Of a stretch of DNA of 50,309 nt, positions 1 to 12,160 are shown in pieces. The stretch comes from Pyronema omphalodes. Its lineage: Eukaryota; Ascomycota; Pezizomycetes; Pezizales; Pyronemataceae. The position numbers and the translations under genes are program-made. The stretch is from the NCBI GenBank assembly GCA_024516155.1, contig JAJJXM010000128.1:1-50309 (forward strand), written 5' to 3'. How positions within the stretch are numbered: position 1 is the stretch's first letter; each line of letters begins with the position of its first letter. The notes beneath the pieces were generated by a model. It was given only the letters and a program-made list of their open reading frames with translations. It ran no database searches and was not told the origin of the DNA.

Positions 1-1199
1 TCAATCACAAAATCACGATTCAGAAGCGACAGAAACTATGCCTACGAAAGAGCACGAGCCGACGCGCCATCACAGGAATCTAAACCTGAGGACCCGTTGT
101 CAAAAGTAACTACAGAAGATACAGAAGATAGTATTCCAGACTCTGCCATCGAACTATCCCCAGACGCGCCTTCGTTAGAATCGCCGCATAATGAACCCGT
201 CGAAACCTCCATACCCGCCGAAACCAAAGTAAACGACATTCCCTCAACCACTGAAACGAAAGACGAAGACGACTTTAACGACGCCCCACAAGAAGATGGT
301 TTTGGGGACTTTCCCTCTACTATCAACGAAACGAAAGAAAACGACGACTTTGAAGGCGAAGACAACGATGGATTCGGAGACTTCGACGACTTTGGGGATC
401 CCGCAGCCACCGGGGGAGATTTCAACGATTTCGATGACTTTGACGGATTCGAAGACAGCGCAACCGGCAGTCAAGACTTCGGCGACACATTTTCAATCGC
501 AGAGCCTTCAACTCCCGAACCTGTGCTACCCGAGCCAACAATCCCCTACCTCCCCGTTTCTCTTCCGGACTTTTCCTCTCCATCTCTTCTCTCCTCCCTC
601 ACCTCATCAACCGAATTCCTCTTCCCCCACCCCCCGAAAAACGAAAACCAACCACCATAGAATCTCGCCCGTTCTTAACAGAACGAAGTCTCTCCCTGTG
701 GAACCAACTAGTCGCCCCTCCCTCCGTTCAACCACCCAACTGGAAAATCTCCCGTATTCGTCGTTTATTCCTCGTATCCCTCGGTATCCCGTTAGACTTA
801 GATGAAGTCCTCCCACCGGAAACTAAACAAAAGAAACTCGTCCTGCCTAGTGTACACCTTCCCCGGCATCCGGATGCTTCTTCTCGTCCTGCGTCAAGAT
901 CTAGCAGCACAACCAGAACGGGAAGAAAACAGGCGGAGTTACTGGCTAAACAGAAAGCGGAGAGTTTTGATCTTGGAAGTGCGAGAATTCTGGCGGGTAC
1001 GAGCATTGAGGCGCTAAGGGGAATGACAGGGAGGGAGTTGTTGGGGCATGTGGATAGGTTGGAGAAGGTGCAAGAGGAGGCGGAAGAGGTCGAAAGGTAT
1101 TGGGAGCAACGAAGGGAAAGTGCTAAGAGTGAGAAGGAGACTTTTGAACAGGTTATTGAAAGTCTTGTGGGGTATGCGAAGAAACAGAGAGGATCGTAG
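1..1199 (+). CDS. Laa2/aftiphilin-like AP-1 accessory protein (DUF5102 family), 5' partial, one frame break
   Basis: The N-terminal half is acidic and carries repeated GFGDF/DFGD/FDDFDGF motifs (about nt 295-500), the type of FGDF-phi peptide that binds the ear domain of the clathrin adaptor AP-1. The C-terminal half (nt 672-1196) has the block FLTERSLSLWNQLVAPP, then SRIRRLFLVSLGIPLDLDE and KQKKLVLPS, which I recognise from the fungal DUF5102/Laa2 family, and ends in a charged coiled coil and a TAG at 1197-1199. Laa2 in yeast brings AP-1 to the trans-Golgi with Laa1; that role here is inferred. Acidic and C-terminal halves lie in different frames: frame 1 reads to about nt 634 and frame 3 takes over at about nt 630, consistent with one missing C in the C6 run at 630-635. 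No in-phase GT-AG intron with a good donor bridges them. The gene runs off the left edge; a further frame change near nt 45-65 is possible, so the 5' part is unsure. Confidence 0.72.
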
Positions 1200-2881
1200 G
1201 TGGGCTATGAGGGAGAAGAGAGGGGGGAGGGGAGGTAGTTGAGGGAGAAGAAATGATGGTGAGGGGTGGGATGGAAGTGATGAGGGGGTGATGGTTGTTC
1301 CTGCGTGCTGAATTGGAATGCGGATTTATTCATGGGATTTGATGCCATGAGAGCATGAACATGAGCATGAGCATAATCATGGTAAAGTCATGAGATATTA
1401 AGCACGAAGACCAGCCCGACCCCCAAGCATCAATACCAAGCACCAAGCAATAACAATGACAACAAACAGCGGGAGTTACTCGGCGTTTTTATGTGTTTCT
1501 GTACTTTTTGTATTTTTTGTAGTTATTAAATCTTCCTCTTCTTTACTTGATTGTTTGTTGGACTTTTTGTAGTAACTTAACCTCACTTGCACTGTTATCG
1601 TTATGGGATATGTCTTTTTTATGTCGTTTTGTAGTAGTAGGTTTTGTAATATGCTTTTTGTTGAGGGATTTGTTTTTCTCCGGAGGATTTGATTTTAATG
1701 GGCTGGGTGAAGATTATGCCGAATTATGGGGAGGGTGATAATGGGGGATGAGGGAAAATGTATTATTGATTAAGGGAAAGAGAAAGATGAGTGGGAGGAG
1801 GAAAAGCAAGAGGAAAAGCAAGAGGAAGAGGTAGAGGAATAGCAACAGGAAGTGGAAGTGGAAGTGGTAAATTGTAATAGAAACTGGTTAATTCATGACA
1901 CTGTAATAGTAAACAGAGTGACAGAACAGTCTATGTGTATTTCATTAAACAACAAAAGAAGAAATGAAGGAAGTGTGAAACTATGAAACTATGAAACTAT
2001 GAAACTACATGCTATAAGCTATTTTACTTTACAAAACCAAAATCAAAAACAAGAAAAACAAACAAAACAAATGAGGAAAACCTACAAGCCCACATGGCCT
2101 ATTAGTTTTGAGGGATTTCTGCAATTATCAGTATCTAGGTATCATCATCCAGGGTATCATCGTCCAGCACGTAGCATATCTACTCCATATCTACTCCATA
2201 TCCTCCATATCCTCCATATCCTCCATATCCTCCATATCCTCCATATCCTCCATATCCTCCATATCCTCCATATCCTCCATATCCTCCCTATACATCCTCC
2301 ATCTATACATCCTCCATCTATACATCCTCCATATATACATCCTCCATATAGACCTATTCTCTATACTCCACCTATGCATGTATGAGAAACAGAAAGAAAA
2401 GTCGGAGGGGTTCGAAAGGGGTTCAGAGTATATGAGCAACATCAAGTCATAAGTAATTTCATGGTTATTTGTGTCCTGTAATTAGTTGAGACGTTTCGGT
2501 GGGAGGGAGAGATTGGGTTACTTAAGTGGTTAGCAAAGAAATTATCATTAGATTAAGAACGGAGTTACAACCGAGATGGAACCAATTAAAGCGATTTAAT
2601 CCATCACAGGAATAAGTGGATACAAAATAGATGAAAATGGAAAGAATGAATGCAATGGGCTGAATGAAGTAGAAGATGTTTTTTTTTTATCAATTCCTTA
2701 AAAGAAACTCTTCTCGACAAAAAAAAAACAAGAATAATTTACCAGAAAAAAAAAACAAACGAAAACATATATACAAAAGTGAAAACTAGATAACAAAAAG
2801 AAAATTGACCCATATAGCAAGCAACCCAAAAATACAAACAGCAGTAGTATAACAAAAAAATCACTTTTCCCGTCTCCCGCA
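1200..2881. other. Intergenic region, convergent 3' flanks
   Basis: This lies between the stops of the Laa2-like gene (+) and RRP5 (-). It holds purine-rich low-complexity DNA (about 1780-1865), a short GAAACTAT repeat (about 1978-2008), a large 9-bp microsatellite (2176-2353) and A/T-rich tracts (2680-2780) that probably include the RRP5 3' UTR. Open frames across the microsatellite encode only Ile/His/Leu/Ser repeats. I see no gene. Confidence 0.7.
2176..2353. repeat. Microsatellite, TCCTCCATA 9-mer array passing into a CATCCTCCATCTATA 15-mer
   Basis: About ten tandem copies of the 9-bp unit run from roughly 2199 to 2287. They are followed by about four copies of a related 15-bp unit to 2353. 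The unit lengths are multiples of three, which keeps several frames open and creates false low-complexity ORFs on both strands. Confidence 0.93.
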
Positions 2882-5800
2882 TTACTCCTTCTTCTTACCC
2901 GCCACATAAGCCTTAGCTCTAACCAACACCTCATTAACGCCCTTCTCATTGCCCAACTTCTCCTCAAACTCCTTCCACTTCTTAAACAACGCAGCAGCGG
3001 CTTTGGCAGTACATTTCTCATCCGCCACCGCACGTTTAAACAATGCTCTAACCCCATCTGCCTGTACCTTTTCATCGTCGCCTCCGTGCTTCATTTCCAT
3101 GTCGATGAAAACATTCCAGATGTCCATACGCTTGTTGTATGCTCCAATCAAGTTCTCGAATAACGTACGACCACGCTCGGGGTCACCAGTACGGAACTCA
3201 AGCTGTGCAAATCTGATGATTAAGTCGCGGTGAAGATCACGGGGGAGTGCTTGCAGGGCACGCTTAAGAAGCTCTCGTGCGGGAGATCGGTCATTGTTGG
3301 AGAGAAGGAAGTCGGCGTAGTTGATCCAGATTTTGGGGACTTGAGAGAATTTCTTAATCATAACTTTGAAGAGATCATCTGCTTTCTATGGGGTTGTTAG
3401 TGGCTGACAAAGAAAGGGGAAATTGTTTTGTTGACTTACGGTGGTCTTGCCGGACTGGATGTAGATGGAAGCCATGCGCTCGTGCATATCCTGAGAGTCG
3501 TTGTATTGAACTGCACGCTTGAAGGTGGCCTCGAGGGTCTCGTCGTCGCCGTAGGCATTCTCCATGTTCAACAAAGCAACCCAGACATTACGACGTTCGC
3601 TGTCTTCCTTCTGGAGAATGGTTTTGATGGCACGCTCGGCAATTTCGCGAGCTTTCTCGACTTCACCGAGTTGAAGCTGGAAGGCCATGTATTGAATCCA
3701 AAGCTTGGAGTCGTTGGGCTCTCCAAGGACAAGACGCTCAAAGTCAGTAACACTTTGAGGCTCTCTGGATACCATGTCACCGGTAAGATCCTTGCTTGAT
3801 CTCGGACTTCTTCTTCTTCTTCTTGTTCTTCTTGTCGTCGTCTGATTCACCATCGGAATCCGCGGCGGTGGCCTTGGAGAAAATGTCGGAAGCAGTCCAG
3901 TCGAAACCTCCGGTGGAGATACCCTCGGCAGCGGGGGGAGCATCCTCCATCTCTACATCGTCGTCGGATTCCTCCTCATCCTCGTCCTCATCCTCGTCGA
4001 TGTTAAGGTCCTTGACATGAGACAAGTCGACACCTCCATCGGACTCGGCATCATCGTCAGAGTCATCCTCCTTGTCATCAATGTCCATTCCACCATCCTC
4101 ACTCTCGGGCTCATCCTCAACAAAGTAAGAAGCCTTGAGTCCGAAAGAGATACGACGCTTCTCGGTGTCAATGGCGAGAATCTTGGCCTTGACAGGGTCA
4201 CCCTCCTCGTAAAGCTTGGAGATGTCCTCGACCTTACGGTCAGCAATCTGAGAAACGTGGCAAAGACCAGAGACATTGGATCCATCGATGGCAACAAAGA
4301 CTCCGTACTCTGCAACCTTCTTGATCTTTCCGGTGACGATCTGACCCTTGGTGAAGTCCTCGAGTCCGGACTGCTTCTCGGGAATCTTTCCGGAAATAGC
4401 GGAGGGTCTCAAAGACATCTGAATGTGACCGAGAGGGTAGTCAACGGCGATAATACGTCCCTCAACGACCTGGTCAACCTTGAACTTGGACTTCCACTCC
4501 TTCAAGAAAGAGTCGGACAAGTCAGAGACCTTGACCCAGGCAGTAACGTTGTTTCCAAGAGTAACGAACAATCCCTTGTCAGAGACGTTCTTGACGAATC
4601 CACGACGGAGCTCACGGTCCTGGACATCTCTAATGACATTGACCTCGGCGTCCTTGACGGGAAGGTCAGAGTTAAGAACCTTGGAAGGTCTGGTGGACAA
4701 AGAAACACGCTTGTTAGACTTGTCGACATCCAAGACACAGACACGGATAATCTCATTCTTCTCAAAGTTAGAGACCTTAGCTTGGGTGAAGTCATCGGCA
4801 ATGTCAACCAAGTTGACACTTCCGACAACAGAGTCGCTCAACTGGACAAGAACGGAACGGTCCAGGATTTTGGTAACACGTCCGGCAAGAACCATTCCCT
4901 TGCTGAGAGAGTCAATGTCCAAAGGCTTTCCAGTGGTACGCTTAGCCGAAAGGTCAAGCTTTCCATGGGCGGCGTCAACGTTGATAACAGTGACCTTGAG
5001 AGCCTTTCCAGCGGGGAAGTGCTTCTCGACATCCTTGAGCTGAGCAACGTCGTCGGAGAGATCGAGAAGACGGACACGTCCACGAATGTCGGGGGAGATG
5101 TTGACCCAGGCACACTCCTCGGTGATGTTGTTGACGAAAGCGATCCAGGTGGAGCCAGCAGTGATCTTCTCCAAAGTAAGAGCCTCCTCAACATCCTGGG
5201 ACTTGAGTGCACTGGGCTTAGCAGTAAGCTCAAAGATGGGGGTCTTGTTGCTGGATGTTCTGTGGGAAATGGCCAAAAATCTGTGGTTACGAGCATCGTG
5301 AAGTCCAACAACCTTGACATCGATAATGTCTCCCTTCTTGTACTCCTTGAGGGGAGCCTTCTTGTTCTTGATGTCGTTGAAAGAGTCAAAAACCTGGGAA
5401 ACATCAACACGTCCCTGAATACCGTCGGCAAGCTGGACGTTGATCTGAGTCTCCTGGACGGAAATGATCTTGGCCTTGGTGAGCTTTCCGGGCTGGTAGT
5501 CGTCGACGGTCTTGGAAACACCGTCAACAGGGTTGATGGCATTCAAAGGAACAGGCTTTTCTCCGTCGGTCTTTTCCTTGGGAGCCTGAGGAGGCTTCAA
5601 GTCAACCAAGAAGCGCTGGTCCTCCATATCAACGGCATAGACACGAGCCTCGACAGACTGGAATTTGTTGTAACCAAAGTTGGAGAGAACGGCCTTCTCA
5701 ATGGGAATGGATCCCTTGAGAGCGAGACCAACAAGCCCACCGGGGAAGCCAACGAAAGCTCCCATAGAGGCAGTGTTCTTGATCCATCCCTTGAGAACGG

Positions 5801-8409
5801 CACCCTCGTTAATCTGCTCGAAGCTGTGAACAATAGTCTTGTCCTTTGCAGCGGCAACGAGCGAGGGTTTAGCAGACAAGTGAATCATGCGGCGTAAGTT
5901 GTTCTTATCGATGATGACCAGGTCAGTGAGCTTCTGTCCAGCGCGGAGCTTGCGGAAAGCATTGGTGTTCTTCTCCTGGGATCCATCGGTGAGGTGTCCA
6001 ATAATGACAACACCCTTCAACCCGGTAGCTCCAACGTCCTCTAACTCGACAATGATGTCGTCGTTGGACTTCTCAGTAATCTTTCCAGAGACAAGTTGTC
6101 CAACCTTCAAGTTGGCTAAAGCGGTCTTTTGAGCATCTCCGAAAGAACCGGGGTCCTTGCAAGAAACACGCATCTTCCTCTCCTCGGCATCAGTGCTCAA
6201 GACATGGACGGTGAGTGACTGTCCAACGGTAAAGTGCTGAGCGGGGTTCTGAATGTAAGCCTCAGACATCTCAGAGACGGGCAAGAAAGCAGAAACTCCA
6301 GCGTAGAACTTGACGACGGCTCCGTGGGCGAGGACGCTGACAAGAGTTCCGACAGACTGCATACCGGGCTCAACGTCGTAAGAGGCGATAACGGGAAGGT
6401 CAGAGTTGACCAAAGTCTTCTTCAAGGTCAAGCGGACCTTGCGCTTCTGGGGGTTAGTAGCCAAAACTCTGGCCTTGACCTCCATTCCGATTCTGAACTT
6501 CTTCTCGGGATGCTTCAACTTGGTGTCGGCAAGGTGGGCCTCCTCAACAATTCCGCTGATTCCATCGGCAATGGTGATAATTACACCACCACGCTCCAAA
6601 ATCCTTTCAATCTTTCCCTTGATGATTGATCCAATCTTGACGTCCTCAACTCTCAAGTAGGGCTGCTCCAAGACACGCTTCTCCATGCTAAGCAAGAAGA
6701 GACCATCCATAGGGTTGTATCCAAGAACTCTGGCAGCGTGGGTAGCTCCGATCTTGTAAGCACCGGTGGTCTTCTCCAAGCTCTCAATCTTCTCCTCACT
6801 GGAAATACGAGAAATGTGAACGAATCCGGGAACACCCTCAACACCGGTGTCGACAAAGAGACCAAGGCCGGTGTCAGATCCGATAATCTTAGCCTGGTCG
6901 ATGATGGTACCAATAGGAAGAGCGTTGAGAGGGTGGTTCTCGGCGGCAGGGGTGAATGAGAGGACGTGGGGGAGAATCGAGAATCCGACCTTCTTGGTCT
7001 CGGCATTGGGGTAAAGGGTAGTGATTCTGGCTTTGATCTATTGTAAAAAATAGAGTTAGCGAATCTCTCGGTAATTCCATAGCTTGTATCTTTCTCACCT
7101 TATTTCCAACCTTTACTTTCTCTGCCAATGCAGTCTGGTCCCATCCAGCAACGTGGAAGAAGTCTCCGACGGCATCCAACATTCCCATGATAGTTCCGAC
7201 AACACCTCCGTTCTTTCCAACGTCAGTAACCAAAACCTCAACTCCTGTTCCGGGAAGGAATGCGTCGACAGTGTTGGCCTGGCTAAGCCACCAGGATGCC
7301 TTTCCTCCCGCAAGCTTTCCCTTCTTGCTGAACTTCTGCTCAATATCGGCAGAGAGCTTGACAATCTTTCCGTTGGAAGAAGTACCAGTAACGGTGCAGA
7401 ACATGACCTGTCCCTCCTTGACATCGGCGATCTTAAGACCAGCTCCGAGCTCCTTTGATGAAAGGAAACCCTTGAGCTCTCCCTCCATTCCGAGGTCCAT
7501 GACTAAACCGTGGTCCTCCACTGACACGACCGAAGCCTGGACAGTGGTTCCAACAATCAAATCGGAGGTGGCAAGTCCGGTATTGGCCTTCTCGGGGAAA
7601 ATAGACAGTTCTATCCGCTTTTTCGTTTTTGATGCAACCTTCTCTCCCTTAGGTCCCTTCTTCTCAACCTCTTCCTTGGAATGAAGAACGTATGCTCTCA
7701 AGTACTGGCCCACTCTGAACATGCTGTCAAGCTTAACGTCGTCGGTCTCGGGCTTCTCGGCATCTTCGGCCTCGTCGTCGTCCTCGTCGTCAGACTCCTG
7801 TGTCATGGCTTCGATACGCTCGTTGACCTTGCTGGAGATTTGTGTAATAGGAATGAATCCTACAAGGTTATTTGGTAACGAAAGAGTAATGTCCATGCTG
7901 TTGATCTTCTCAATGCATCCCAATACCAATGTTCCGGGAACAAGTTTCTATCATCGCGCATCAGCTCTGCTCCGCGTTCATAGCAATTCGAAAGAACAAA
8001 CCTTGTAGCTCAGTCCCTCAACCTTAGGTCCAGTCTCCTTCTTCTCTTTGGGCTCGGAGGTCTTTCCTCCCTTCTTGTCATTACGTTTTAACTTCTTCTT
8101 AGGCTTCTGTGAATCTCCGGTGAGAGCGCCAGCCGCCGCAGCACCTCCGGCCTCGAACAGAACATCTCTCATAGCTTCATTGTGAACCTCCTTGAACTCC
8201 AAGGGAGTAAGCGCCGAAGCTCCACCACGGGGGAAAGAGGATTCCTCCTCCCTAACAGCCTTCAAAGTCGAGGAGACGGGCTTTGATGGCGCATCTCCAG
8301 AAGGCTTAATTCGTTTATTTGAGCTGTCGGAATCCGATTTTGTGAAAGGTTTCGATTTTGTCGTCGAGGCCGACTCTTGGGGCCTCTTCCTCTTATTTTC
8401 GTAGGCCAT
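2882..8409 (-). CDS. RRP5: rRNA biogenesis protein Rrp5 (S1-domain/HAT-repeat processome scaffold), one frame break
   Basis: Rrp5 is a nucleolar RNA-binding scaffold needed for both 18S and 5.8S rRNA maturation (cleavages A0-A3). Exons (minus strand): 8409-8002, 7947-7099, 7037-3440, 3385-2882; introns of 54, 61 and 54 bp have GTTTGT, GTGAGA and GTAAGT donors. The Lys-rich N-terminus begins [14 protein letters not shown] long array of S1 modules follows (repeated G..V.G.V..I...G..V.L pattern, e.g. [30 protein letters not shown]), then an acidic linker with a Lys run, then C-terminal HAT/TPR repeats ([32 protein letters not shown]). The model gives about 1785 aa; yeast Rrp5 is 1729 aa. Between the linker (…SEIKQ) and …DLTGDM the frame shifts by one base at 3790-3791 (GG on the coding strand), where related proteins run straight through; removing one G restores the family pattern. 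The start was chosen because upstream in-frame Met lies in non-conserved, low-complexity sequence. Confidence 0.95.
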
Positions 8410-9750
8410 TGTGGTGGGTGTGAATGTAGGAGGAAGGGTGTTAAGAGCGCGGCGACAGAGTTTGGAACTTTTTGTTGCTCTGCTCGCTTCGCTTTTTTTT
8501 CGCCAGGGATGCGCCGGCCTTGACGCGCTACTCAAGGTGCGAAGCAGTCTTACGCTTTGCGCCTTAGTGCAAGCCTAACCAGATACTCCGAGTCACGTGT
8601 CATAAAATTAATTGCGTTGTTATTTTACCCACCCACAGATAGGAATAAATGGGTCTGAAATGTTCTATCAAATTTTCGTTAAAAAAAATTGTGTTGCATA
8701 ATAAGCCTTTAAAATGACGACTACATATGTAAATTTTTGGCCGCGAGGCCCGAATCGTTTACGGACCAAACCTATCATCACACGGCTCTGGGAAATTGTG
8801 ACATACTTAGACCATGAGATAAATAATCATAATAACGTGGCTGTTATGACAAAAAAAAATCATCAATAGAAATCCCACTCAACCCCTCGGTAAACTTAAG
8901 CAATTTAACGTACCAAAAACAATCTACATGTATATTGAAAGCAGCACGCAAGAGACAAGTAGACGTATGATAGAGCTCAGGAATACCCTATTCAGTTCCA
9001 CTGTTACGAAGTCCCATCATCAAGATGCACTGTTTGAGAATGATCAATCTTCGACTAATACACTACGAAGCCGCCTCGAATGACCATCAACAAGATCAAA
9101 ATTTCTGTAGAATGTGTGGGCAAAAATGCTGGAGATTTGAGTAAAATACTTAGTTCATTAGCAGTCATTTCGGAAACCATTTGTACCCAGATAAATACGC
9201 GTATACTCGAAATATTGGCTGGGACAAAAGTACATGCTTCAATATGCAATAGCCCAGGAAATCTTTGAATTTTGTATAATTTTGGGATATGCCATAAAAA
9301 CATTATTTTTATTTTTGTGAGCCGAAGCCTGACTGGCCATGCCATGTCATAATTGAAACCTATAAGAATTTTAATATGGGCCTGAATGTTGAGATTTCGA
9401 GGTGCGAAGAATACTGCAAGCAATATACTTTTGGTCCTGATATCCTAAATTCTTCTCTGGATAATAATCATCGCATCTCTCATTAAAATATACACCAGGA
9501 TAACTAAGTGGCTCTTTACATTCCTTCCTTTATCCTGCTAGTTGTCTACAAATCCGACCACTACCGGGATTGTTGGTTGTAGGTATTCTCGACCGGCATT
9601 ATTATCACCAGCCTCACCCAGACAAGCCACGCGCTTACGCCACCACACCGAGACAGGGATCCACTGCACCTTCGTAGAAATCCGCGCATCGTTTAGATCT
9701 TAGTTTTCACAACACCCCTCCAACCGCCGCAGCCCCGCCAAAACACCACG
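8410..9750. promoter_or_regulatory. Divergent promoter region of RRP5 (-) and the DnaJ gene (+)
   Basis: About 1.3 kb separates the two divergent start regions. A CACGTG E-box lies at 8594-8599, about 185 bp upstream of the RRP5 ATG. AT-rich DNA fills 8600-9530, and the C-rich stretch 9600-9750 looks like the DnaJ 5' UTR. A 122-codon minus-strand ORF at 9055-9423 resembles no family I know. No TATA element could be assigned. Confidence 0.45.
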
Positions 9751-11368
9751 AGTAAACTCTCCAAAGCTCCGAATTTTTCTAGAAATCAAACTAATACGGA
9801 AACCCAGTGAACGGATCTTCAGAGTCAATAGACCTTTACGAGGTCCTTGGAATTTCTCGTAGTGCCTCCAAAGCTGAGATCAAGAAGGCCTACCACAAGG
9901 TTTGTGATTACTTTGTCACGCAGCTGGAGGGGGGAAGTTTGGGTGATACGTTGAGGACAGAAAAGCTGACACACTATAAATATAGGCGGCACTTTCTTCC
10001 CACCCCGACAAGGTCCCCGAGGCCCAGAGAGAGGAGGCAGAGGTTACTTTCAAAGCTGTTTCCCAGGCCTATGAAATTCTCTACGATGGTCGGCTACCCA
10101 CACCACTCCATGGCCCAGGCCGACACGGCAAGCCATGAGGAGTCGTAAGCTGACACAACGACAGAGGACACCAGGGCACGTTACGATCAGTTCGGTATGG
10201 CTGCGTTCGAAAAGGGCGGTTCTTCCGGAATGGACGCTGGTGTAGACCTTGACGATATCTTGGCACAGATGTTTGGAGGTATGGGAGGCATGGGAGGAAT
10301 GGGTGGTATGCCTGGAATGGGTGGTATGGGAGGAATGCCGGGTATGGGTGGACGTGGCCCTCAACGCAGACAACGCGGCCGTGATGTCGTTCAACAGTAT
10401 GAGGTCAGCTTGGAGGACTTGTACAAGGGAAAGACCGTCAAGCTCAGCTCTACCAGGAACAAGCTCTGCGGTGCCTGTGAAGGGTGAGTATGGGTTGTTC
10501 AAGCTTCCAGGTGTTAGGCTGACAAATACGCAGTGTTGGAGGAAAAGCAGGAACCAAGCCCAAGAAGTGTGCTACCTGCGACGGACGTGGATGGAACCAA
10601 ACTCTTCGCCAGGTCGGACCGGGACTCGTTACCCAGGAAAATGTCAACTGTGGAAACTGTAAAGCTACTGGAAAGGTCTTCCGTGAGAAGGATAGATGCA
10701 AGAAGTGCAAGGGTGACTGCGTCACTGAGGAGAAGAAGGTGTTGGAGGTCTACATTCCCCGCGGCTCTAAGGAAGGCGATAAAATTGTTCTTGAGGGAGA
10801 AGCAGACGAGCAACCCGGATACGACACTGGAGATATTGTCTTTGTGCTGGAGGAGAAGGAGCACGAGGTCTTCTCTCGTGCCGGAGCCGACCTTATGGCC
10901 ACCTTGAAGGTTGACTTGGTTGAGACTTTGACTGGTTTCAGCAGAGTTGTTCTTAAGCACCTTGATGGTAGGGGTATTCAGTTGACACACCCGGTCGGCG
11001 AGATCTTAAAACCTGGTCAGACCATCAAGATCCCTGGAGAGGGTATGCCTCACAAGAAGGGTGAGGGCAGGGGTGATCTATACCTTGCTGTTCAGATTCA
11101 ATTCCCAGAGAACGGCTGGTCACCAGATGTGGAGGCCATCCGTAAGGTACTACCAGTTGCTAGGCCGGAAGTCATTACCGGCGAGCCTATTGATGAGCTT
11201 GACTACATTCGTGAAGCAAATATTGAGGACGTAAGTATTTTTCCTGGTTATATCTGTGACTATTCTAACAGCATTGATCTACAGTTCGGTGGCGATGATG
11301 CCAGCTGGGAGGACGAGGACGACGAGGACGACGAGGAGGGTGATGGACCTCAGTGTGCTCAGCAGTAA
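9751..11368 (+). CDS. Class A DnaJ co-chaperone, Xdj1/Ydj1 type, ending in CAQQ
   Basis: An Hsp40 that stimulates Hsp70 ATPase and delivers unfolded clients. Exons: A at 9751 (end of a 5' exon), 9808-9899, 9986-10088, 10165-10483, 10534-11230, 11285-11368; about 431 aa. It has a J domain (SIDLYEVLG…, HPD at about residues 37-39), a Gly/Met-rich linker (GGMGGMGGMPGMGG), a zinc-binding region with four CxxC motifs (CGAC, CATC, CGNC, CKKC), a substrate-binding C-terminal domain, an acidic tail and the terminus CAQQ, a plausible farnesylation box like the CASQ of Ydj1. DLYEVLGISRSASKAEIKKA and KVLEVYIPRGS fit the Xdj1 subgroup best. No in-frame ATG precedes the J domain after a stop at 9792. Splicing a 56-bp intron (9752-9807, donor GTAAAC, acceptor CAG) joins A to TG and makes ATG AAC GGA. 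The second intron uses a weak donor, GTCGGC. Confidence 0.93.
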
Positions 11369-12160
11369 TTTATCTACGGCTTGCGATACATATTTTCCCT
11401 CTACCCTTGGGCATACTTTGCTATAGACGGCGGATAAATGTTTGGGATTCACATTGGGGAAACATGTTTTTATGTTCTGGCGTTGGTTTGGTTACATTTC
11501 TGAATGTTTTTTTTATCGCTGAAAGATTCTGCAACGGTTAAAGAAAAGTTTGTATAAGTTTGTTGATTATTAGGGATGTCTATTGGGATGAATGGCTGTT
11601 GTGGTTGCATCAAAAAATAAAGTTGTTGTTCTACAAATAAATAATCTATTCTGGTTCTAACAAAAAAGTTATGAAGCGCGTTACAAGCACCGAAGCTGCG
11701 CAATCTATTCTGCTTATGGTACCTGATCCATACTCCGCGCTTATATACATTTATCTCCTTCAACCGTGATTGGATTTTAGAGCTCGGTGTGACCTTTGCG
11801 TTTCATGATGTTTCAAATACCATAGCTTACCATCCGCCAGCCCTCCATACCAATACCATAGATAGTGAGTGACGCCAGTCGAAGCTCAGCTGTGTCCTCT
11901 CCGCTCAGATTTGACCTCTAAACCTCTGAACCTCTGAACCTCGAGCATCGCAACATCAACCCCTCTTTCCTTTCAGCTTAACCCCACCTTCCTTTATTTT
12001 CTTGGTTCTCCCGTGCTTCACTCTAAATCGAAGCTCTTTGTTCATCCTCCGCCGATCACCCGACTACTTACTCTAAAGCTACGTTCGCAACTTTAAAGCC
12101 TGTCACCTCCGCGCGCGATCTCCTAGGCCGTTTTGTCTGTCACCAAGACGAGGCGGCGGC
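11369..12160. other. Intergenic: DnaJ 3' flank and Sec2-like gene 5' flank
   Basis: An AT-rich stretch (11500-11660) is the likely DnaJ terminator and polyadenylation zone. A C/T-rich stretch (11880-12150) just before the next ATG is typical of a fungal core promoter and 5' UTR. No other gene is seen. Confidence 0.5.

Noticed and set aside
2108..2452. ORFs encoding repeated SIS/HIL or EDM residues
   Set aside because: Pure translation of the 9-bp microsatellite in several frames, with no start context or splicing signs.
4017..5897. 626-codon open frame on the plus strand opposite RRP5
   Set aside because: It mirrors the codon bias of RRP5 in the antisense frame (Leu/Asp/Val/Ser-rich, no domain), and RRP5 is certain here. 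It is a shadow ORF.
9055..9423. 122-codon minus-strand ORF between RRP5 and the DnaJ gene
   Set aside because: No recognisable domain, AT-rich composition, no supporting splice structure, and it lies in a promoter region.
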